In this document: positions 6,508-11,272 of the stretch, piece by piece
Numbering within the stretch: the stretch's first letter is position 1
Layout of the letters: every line of letters starts with the position of its first letter
DNA from: Thiolapillus brandeum
GTDB lineage: Bacteria > Pseudomonadota > Gammaproteobacteria > Chromatiales > Chromatiaceae
Reading direction: 5' to 3'
NCBI GenBank assembly: GCA_011051425.1
Contig: DRLF01000033.1
Location: 1 to 11,272, forward strand
DNA length: 11,272 bases
Notes under the pieces: generated by a model
The model's database searches: none
What the model was told of the DNA's origin: nothing
What the model saw: only the letters and a program-made list of their open reading frames with translations
Position numbers and translations under genes: made by a program

Positions 6508-7866
6508 CTATGCGCCTGTGGGTTTGGCGAAGAAGTCAAAGAATATCCACATCAGGACGGATGAGGTGGCCAGGGTGAGCAGCATGGCAGGCGTGCCTTT
6601 GCGAAACCACAGTCCGGGGGTGATACGCAAACTGTCATCCCCGGTTTCCCTGGCGAGCCGCTCAGAAATGGTCACGATGAATACATTGGCAGTGGAACCC
6701 AGGTGAGTGCCGTTGCCGCCCATGCCCACACCAATGGCCAGCGCCCACCACAGAGGTGTGACATTGATGCCCTGCTGTTCCATGCCCAGCAAAATGGGAA
6801 TCATGGCCGCGGTAAACGGAATGTTGTCTATCATTGCAGACAGGATAGCCGCACCCCACATGAGCAAGATGGATGCAAGGAGCAGGTCTGATTCGACGAA
6901 GGGACGGATATACTGCCCGAGGTATTCCAGGAAATGGCTGTGCTCGACGCCGCCTACGAGTACGAAAAGGGATGCAAAAAACATCAGCAGGCTCATCTCT
7001 ACATCCTGCAGGCTGCGGTCCATGTCTATTTTTTTACCGATAAACAGCAGGACGGTGAGGCCCAGTACGGCAACCACCCAGGGTTCCCACTGCAGCGAAT
7101 GGTGGACAATGAACAGAACAACCATTATTGCCAGTACGGCAAGCGCGGAGTACCAGGTTTGAGGATCTGCCAGTTCTTCCAGCTTTGAAAAATCGGGAGC
7201 AGTCGTTTTTTCCTGAAGTTCTTTGGAAAACAACCATTTTTGAGCCACCAGAATGCTGACCCAGGCAACAAAGACAATACCGCCCATATGAATGAAGAAG
7301 GTATTGAAATCGATGTTGGCTGCGGAACCTATCATCAGGTTGGGAGGGTCGCCGACCAGTGTGGCGACGCCGCCGGTATCAGACAGAAGCGCTGCAGCCA
7401 GCAAATAGGGCACCGGGCTCACTTTGAGTGCCTGGCAGATGAGAATGATCAGCGGACCAAATATCACCACGGTAGTGACATTGTCCAGCAACAGGGAAAT
7501 GACGGTAACGGCAGTTCCCAGCAGCGCCAGCAACAAGAACTGTCGCCCCTTGCTGATATCGGCAATACGGTAGGCAAGCGCCTGAAAGCCGCCGGTGGGT
7601 ATCATGATTGACACGATGGTCATCATCGCGCCGAGCAGGAATACCACGTTCCAGTCAATGGCATGCAGGGCCTGTTGCGGATCATAGAACCCCATGATCT
7701 GGCCGAGGATAACCATCAGTGCGGCACCGCCCATGGCAAATTTTGTACGGTGAAAACCGTGTACACCTTCGGTAAAAATACCGATAAAGGTGGCAGTCAG
7801 AATTGCGCCTGAAACAGCCATCTGCGTGTTCCAGGTCAATGTTTCAGTAATGACATGAGGTTCCAT
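6508..7866 (-). CDS. ArsB/NhaD-type ion transporter (IT superfamily)
   Basis: A 452-residue inner-membrane transporter with roughly 11-12 hydrophobic segments and an inverted two-half design. Diagnostic motifs are LLLDNVTT (125-132), SDTGGVATLVGDPPN (162-176), MIDNIPFTA (345-353) and GMGGNGTHLGSTAN (381-394). These match the NhaD Na+/H+ antiporter, ArsB arsenite permease and P-protein group; the DN pairs in each half and GDPPN are shared by it. Sequence alone does not separate Na+/H+ exchange from anion transport; no ars genes are nearby, and NhaD-like antiport is the more likely reading. The ATG at 7864-7866 is preceded by GGAG 5 nt upstream, and only 13 bp separate it from the stop of the SLC13 permease gene, so the two are surely cotranscribed. 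It is the second gene of a four-gene operon. Confidence 0.88.
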   Translation of the reverse strand: MEPHVITETLTWNTQMAVSGAILTATFIGIFTEGVHGFHRTKFAMGGAALMVILGQIMGFYDPQQALHAIDWNVVFLLGAMMTIVSIMIPTGGFQALAYRIADISKGRQFLLLALLGTAVTVISLLLDNVTTVVIFGPLIILICQALKVSPVPYLLAAALLSDTGGVATLVGDPPNLMIGSAANIDFNTFFIHMGGIVFVAWVSILVAQKWLFSKELQEKTTAPDFSKLEELADPQTWYSALAVLAIMVVLFIVHHSLQWEPWVVAVLGLTVLLFIGKKIDMDRSLQDVEMSLLMFFASLFVLVGGVEHSHFLEYLGQYIRPFVESDLLLASILLMWGAAILSAMIDNIPFTAAMIPILLGMEQQGINVTPLWWALAIGVGMGGNGTHLGSTANVFIVTISERLARETGDDSLRITPGLWFRKGTPAMLLTLATSSVLMWIFFDFFAKPTGA

Positions 7867-7879
7867 AAATACTCCGCTT

Positions 7880-9871
7880 TCAAAAAACCAGGTTCATCAT
7901 AAGCATCATGACGATCAAGAATAACACGGTCATGATGCCGCCTGCCCTGATGAAATCCGGCACCCGGTAGCCGCCAGGACCCATGATCAGTGCATTCACC
8001 TGATGGGTGGGAATGAGGAAGGAATTGGAGGTTGCGATGGCGACGGTCAGAGCAAACACAGCCGGATTGCCGCCGGCGCCGATGGCGATGTTCACCGCCA
8101 GGGGTACCAGTAGTACAGTCGCGCCCACGTTGGACATGACCAGGGTAAAGAAGGTGGCCAGTGCAGCCACAGCGGTCTGAATGATCCAGACAGGCATGTC
8201 GCCAACCACCACAAGCACCTGATCTGCAATCCATTTTGCCGTACCGGAGGTTTCCACCGCCAGACCCAGGGGAATCAGGGATGCCAGCAGGAAGACAGTT
8301 TTCCAGCTCACGGCCTCGTAGGCTTCCTCGATTTTCAGCACGCCGGACAGCACCATGCCGATGGCGCCGGTTAGCAGTGCCACGGATAGGCGGATGTCGG
8401 TAAACAGCACCATGGAAAGAGCGATAGCAAAGAAAACAGCCGCTGGCAGCACCTTGTGAGGGCGCATTTCGTCCTCGCGGGGATACTCTGTGGTGATGAC
8501 CACGAAATCACGATCCTTCTCTATTCTGGCCAGGGCATCCCAGGCGGTATGAACTACCAGGATATCGCCGGCCTGGAAGGGAATGTTGCGGATGTCGTCA
8601 CCTTCGCGCAGGGTCTTGCCGTCGCGATGCAAACCGATCATGGCCAGTCCGTAAGTCTTGCGCATCCAGACATCCCGGGCACTTTTGCCAATCAGGCTGG
8701 AGCCAGGCGGGATCAGCACTTCGGCGATGCCTGCTTTGCTGGTGGACAGGTCGTCCACGAATGTACGCATGACCTCGCGTTTCTTCAGGTTGTATTTTTC
8801 AACGAAATGATCCAGATCATGAGGGTCTGCAACAACGCCCAGCACCATGCCTGCCTGGATTTCCACATCGCGTGCCAGGGCGCCGGGTCCCACCCGGTTG
8901 CCTTCCCCCGGTCGTTTGGTGGCGATGATGCGCACCCTGTAGGTGGTCTCGACATCGTCGAGCATTTTACCGACCAGGTCGCTGTTGTCTGTAACCACCA
9001 CTTCGGTGACCGCGTAGTCCACGCCATAGACATCATGAAAGTAGCCCATGGGGTCTGAACCTTTGGTGCTGCTTTCTTCGGATACGGCCTTGGGCAGAAC
9101 GAATCTGCCGGCCAGAACGAAGTACAGGATGCCCGTTGTTACCAGGGCAATGCCCACCGGTGTGACGGAGAACAGCCCCCAGGTATCCATTTGCTGATCT
9201 GCAGGCAGCGCTTTGTTCGAAGTGAGTATCAGGTCATTGAGAAGGATAAGCGGACTGGAGCCGACCATCGTCATGGTGCCGCCAAGAATTGCAGTAAATC
9301 CCATGGGCATGAGCAGCCGGGACATGGGCAGGCCGGAACGGGCAGAGATGCGCGATACTACCGGCAGGAACAGGGCGGCAGCGCCCACATTCTGCATGAA
9401 AGAGGAGATGAAACCCACTGTGGCCGAAATGATGGGGATGATGCGTTTTTCCGTCGTGCCACCGACCTTGAGAATGAAGGCCGCCACCTTGCTCATGATG
9501 CCTGTCTTGTCCAGTCCCGCGCCAATGATCATGACAGCGATGATGGACATGACGGCATTGGAGGAGAAACCGTCGAAAAGGTGTTTGTTGTCCACCAGCC
9601 CCTGCTCGAGTCCCATCAGCGGCGCGAACAGGGTTGTCAGTCCCAGCAGCACCATCACCGTGGTGGCGGCAACATCCACGCCCACTACTTCGAAGACAAA
9701 AAGATAGATGGTCAAAACCAGTATGGCGCTGACCCAGGCAATTTCTACCGACGGTACGGCAAAAGCCAGAAAGATGGCAAGAGCGGTAAACACCACGGCG
9801 CCGACAATCTGTTTTTTCGAAATGATGCCAGGTGTGCTTACGGTTTGTTCTTCATCTGCGAGTTTGTTCAT
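7880..9871 (-). CDS. SLC13/DASS family permease with two internal TrkA-C (RCK_C) domains
   Basis: A 663-residue inner-membrane protein made of two transporter halves split by a cytoplasmic insert. Hydrophobic segments fill about 20-260 and 473-663. The insert (about 285-460) holds two TrkA-C-like units: one at 287-350 (EVVVTDNSDLVGKML, then VEIQAGMVLGVV), the other at 383-445 (EVLIPPGSSLIGKSARDV, then IPFQAGDILVVHT). This layout is known from SLC13-like permeases of bacteria and algae, including the SLT sulfate transporters. The hairpin motif that is SNT in many relatives reads Q160-N161-V162 in the first half and S580-N581-V582 in the second; TSNSFLIPTHQVN lies at 614-626. Sodium-coupled uptake of sulfate or another anion, gated by ligand binding to the RCK_C units, is the likely role; the substrate is not determinable. 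The ATG at 9869-9871 has GAGAG 5 nt upstream. First gene of the operon. Confidence 0.9.
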   Translation of the reverse strand: MNKLADEEQTVSTPGIISKKQIVGAVVFTALAIFLAFAVPSVEIAWVSAILVLTIYLFVFEVVGVDVAATTVMVLLGLTTLFAPLMGLEQGLVDNKHLFDGFSSNAVMSIIAVMIIGAGLDKTGIMSKVAAFILKVGGTTEKRIIPIISATVGFISSFMQNVGAAALFLPVVSRISARSGLPMSRLLMPMGFTAILGGTMTMVGSSPLILLNDLILTSNKALPADQQMDTWGLFSVTPVGIALVTTGILYFVLAGRFVLPKAVSEESSTKGSDPMGYFHDVYGVDYAVTEVVVTDNSDLVGKMLDDVETTYRVRIIATKRPGEGNRVGPGALARDVEIQAGMVLGVVADPHDLDHFVEKYNLKKREVMRTFVDDLSTSKAGIAEVLIPPGSSLIGKSARDVWMRKTYGLAMIGLHRDGKTLREGDDIRNIPFQAGDILVVHTAWDALARIEKDRDFVVITTEYPREDEMRPHKVLPAAVFFAIALSMVLFTDIRLSVALLTGAIGMVLSGVLKIEEAYEAVSWKTVFLLASLIPLGLAVETSGTAKWIADQVLVVVGDMPVWIIQTAVAALATFFTLVMSNVGATVLLVPLAVNIAIGAGGNPAVFALTVAIATSNSFLIPTHQVNALIMGPGGYRVPDFIRAGGIMTVLFLIVMMLMMNLVF

Positions 9872-10014
9872 CTATGCTCTCGTCGGTATGAAAATGTGTT
9901 TGCGCGTATATGCCGGCCAGCCCATGCCTGTACGTTTGCGGCACGCACGGGAAAATGCGGTGCGGTCGCGACGCTTAATTTGACAAAATTGATTCTGGCC
10001 TAAAAGGCAATGTT

Positions 10015-10072
10015 CTTCAGACGGTCCGCAGAGCAATCAGCTGGTCTACTGATTCTTTGGAATGGTCTGAAG
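10015..10072. repeat. Nested inverted repeat upstream of the SLC13 operon
   Basis: The outer arms CTTCAGAC (10015-10022) and GTCTGAAG (10065-10072) are perfectly complementary. Inside, AATCAG (10035-10040) and CTGATT (10049-10054) form a second stem with an 8-nt loop. The unpaired strands between stems are 12 and 10 nt, so the whole could fold as one long hairpin with an internal loop. In the direction of the SLC13 operon it would lie about 145 bp before the start codon, in a possible 5' leader. Confidence 0.4.
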
Positions 10073-10181
10073 TACGGATTCGGGTCCACCCCTGCTCGCT
10101 GTTCTTTCCCGTGATTGCCAGTGCGAGTATGTTTTCGTCTGGTGACAAACATCGGCAACGGAATACGCCAGCCTGGCGCAT

Positions 10182-10255
10182 CAATCCCCCAATTGTGCAA
10201 TGCCGAACAATGCCATCGTCTTTTTTTGAATTAAATCATGTTTTGTGGGGGATTG
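10182..10255. repeat. 10-bp perfect inverted repeat flanking an AT-rich 54-bp core
   Basis: CAATCCCCCA (10182-10191) and TGGGGGATTG (10246-10255) are exact reverse complements. The 54-bp core contains CAATGCC twice (10198-10204 and 10208-10214, one helical turn apart) and a T7 run at 10220-10227. No matching target-site duplication flanks the arms, so it is not clearly a mobile element. It could be a paired operator or an RNA stem. Confidence 0.45.
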
Positions 10256-10328
10256 CGAACAAACTGTGGCAGTGCAGGGTGTAAACAGAGAAAGCGCACA
10301 ATCCGGTGGTGGATCTGTCGTTGCACGC

Positions 10329-10340
10329 CCTGGTTCCAGG
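10329..10340 (-). terminator. 12-bp palindrome just after the MBL-hydrolase gene
   Basis: CCTGG-TT-CCAGG lies 16 bp downstream of the stop of the minus-strand MBL gene (stop at 10357-10359), and outer TGCA copies extend it as an imperfect stem. The position suits a terminator, but no T-run follows in the minus direction, so it could equally be a protein-binding palindrome. Confidence 0.25.
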
Positions 10341-10356
10341 CATTTGCAGTGTGAGA

Positions 10357-11190
10357 CTATTTGTTGATGAACAGGTGTGTTGTGCCTGTTTTCGATTCAT
10401 GAAAGGCATCCGGGAAACGGCTTTTGAAGTAGCACACAGCATTCAGACCGGTGCAATGGTTCGGTGCAAGGTAGTGAATGGAAAGCTGTTGCAGATTTTC
10501 GCCGGTGAAAGCCAGTCGTTCGGCTGTGGCATGCAGCAGGTGCATGCCTCCCATGACGGCATGGATGTTTTTGACACCGCTTATCTGCTGAATGTATTCC
10601 AGTGTGTTGATGACACCGGAATGGCCACACCCCAGCAGCACGACCAGTCCTTTGGGGGTCTCGATGAACAGGGCCTGGTCGTCGGCCAGGACATCCTCCC
10701 GCGTGCGATCCGGATCCAGATAGAAGGGGCCGCCCGTGTCCTCGATATTGTGTTTGCGCGGGATCTCGCCGGTGACATGGATGCCGGAAATGATTTCCGT
10801 CGGGCTTCGCGTATGGATGCACTCGTTTGCCAGGGAGGCGAGCTTTCCCTCGTGGACAATCGATGCGCCAATCATCCTGCCATTGCGGTTGAACTTTTCT
10901 TTCAGCGCCTGAGGATGAAAATAGACATCAGCCGGTCCTGTCATCTCAAGAGCACTGACAAGCCCGCCTGCATGATCATAGTGTCCATGACTCAGAATGA
11001 TGGCTTCCACCGTTTCCATCGGGATGTTCATCTGTGCAGCGTTGTGCGCCAGTGCCAGACTCTGTCCCGTATCGAACAGCAGACGGTGTCCATCAGCTTC
11101 GACAAAAAAGGCGACCCCGTGTTCAGCCAGCAGTCCGGGATCGCCCGTGGTGTTCTCGACAAGTTGGGTGATAGTCAGGTTGTTGATCAT
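10357..11190 (-). CDS. MBL-fold metal-dependent hydrolase, COG1237 (RFA-P synthase-like) type
   Basis: A 277-residue cytoplasmic metallo-beta-lactamase-fold protein without signal peptide. The metal-binding core is LSHGHYDHAGG (66-76: H68, H70, D72, H73), with LLFDTGQS (37-44) before it, GCGHSG (187-192, H190) as a further ligand, and APNHCTG (242-248, H245) near the end. The early LLAEHGVAFFVE and the closing HCTG motif fit the COG1237 group, which is often annotated as 7,8-dihydropterin-6-yl-methyl-4-(beta-D-ribofuranosyl)aminobenzene 5'-phosphate synthase after an archaeal methanopterin enzyme. In bacteria the reaction is mostly unknown, and that name should not be taken literally here. 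The start is the ATG at 11188-11190; upstream there is only a weak AGAAGC ribosome site. It lies alone, separated from the SLC13 operon by 485 bp. Fold and family are secure, substrate is not. Confidence 0.88.
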   Translation of the reverse strand: MINNLTITQLVENTTGDPGLLAEHGVAFFVEADGHRLLFDTGQSLALAHNAAQMNIPMETVEAIILSHGHYDHAGGLVSALEMTGPADVYFHPQALKEKFNRNGRMIGASIVHEGKLASLANECIHTRSPTEIISGIHVTGEIPRKHNIEDTGGPFYLDPDRTREDVLADDQALFIETPKGLVVLLGCGHSGVINTLEYIQQISGVKNIHAVMGGMHLLHATAERLAFTGENLQQLSIHYLAPNHCTGLNAVCYFKSRFPDAFHESKTGTTHLFINK

Positions 11191-11272
11191 GGCTTTGCTT
11201 CTAACTCATCCTTTTCCCGCTGATGTATCCTGATATTCAGTGTGTTGAATTATCTGCGACCGCGGCGCGGCC

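Larger units (their letters stand above)
9872..10356. other. 485-bp gene-free region with several inverted repeats
   Basis: No convincing gene lies here: the open frames on either strand (plus 10057-10284, minus 10000-10200) have no family motifs, good ribosome sites or protein-like composition. Since both flanking genes are on the minus strand, this holds the 3' end of the MBL-hydrolase transcript and the promoter of the SLC13 operon. Seen: a nested inverted repeat at 10015-10072, an odd palindrome CGCCAG-C-CTGGCG at 10166-10178, a 10-bp inverted repeat at 10182-10255, and a 12-bp palindrome at 10329-10340. No clear sigma70 pair was found on the minus strand. Bases 10180-10260 are AT-richer than the flanking genes. 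Confidence 0.7.

Noticed and set aside
9191..10003. 270-residue plus-strand frame opposite the start of the SLC13 gene
   Set aside because: Rich in His, Gln and Arg as expected of the antisense of membrane-helix codons; no ribosome site or domain.
9980..10006. TTGACA (9980-9985) and TAAAAG (10001-10006) as a plus-strand promoter
   Set aside because: Spacing is only 15 bp, the -10 is poor, and no plus-strand gene follows.
10166..10227. Plus-strand terminator from the CGCCAG/CTGGCG palindrome and the T7 run
   Set aside because: The T-run is more than 40 bp from the palindrome, and no plus-strand transcript is expected there.
10306..11223. 305-residue open frame on the plus strand opposite the MBL hydrolase
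   Set aside because: The minus strand encodes an intact metal-binding hydrolase across the same bases; the plus product shows no recognisable domain.

Overview
The window looks like chromosomal DNA of a moderately GC-rich proteobacterium, most probably a gammaproteobacterium. PerM, PrmB and HemN can be recognised by their close resemblance to the enterobacterial proteins. A NorE/NorF pair and several Na+-coupled transporter families suggest a respiring, perhaps denitrifying or chemotrophic, marine or saline organism; that lifestyle is inference. No rRNA, tRNA, CRISPR array, phage or insertion sequence was seen.

Left part (1-2414): the 3' end of a perM-type AI-2E family transporter gene (+) converges on a gene for a membrane sensor histidine kinase (-). 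The kinase has HAMP, GAF-like, HisKA and HATPase regions and starts at TTG. It has no response-regulator gene beside it.

Middle (2521-5520, +): a compact run of prmB (methylation of ribosomal protein L3), a small acidic protein of unknown function overlapping prmB by 4 bp, hemN (anaerobic haem synthesis), and a small protein that joins a histone-H1-like lysine tail to a DUF2934-like domain. Paired hairpins and a T-run close this group and lie in the gap before the convergent operon.

Right-centre (5605-9871, -): a tightly packed four-gene operon, transcribed right to left. It encodes an SLC13/DASS permease with two internal TrkA-C (RCK_C) domains, an ArsB/NhaD-type ion transporter, a cytochrome c oxidase subunit III-like protein (NorE type) and a subunit IV-like protein (NorF type). 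No catalytic oxidase or nitric oxide reductase subunit is in the window. Two anion/Na+ transporters followed by accessory oxidase subunits is the most unusual arrangement here.

Right end (9872-11272): a 485-bp gene-free region with several inverted repeats, then a metallo-beta-lactamase-fold hydrolase of the COG1237 type (-). The last ~80 bp hold its upstream region.
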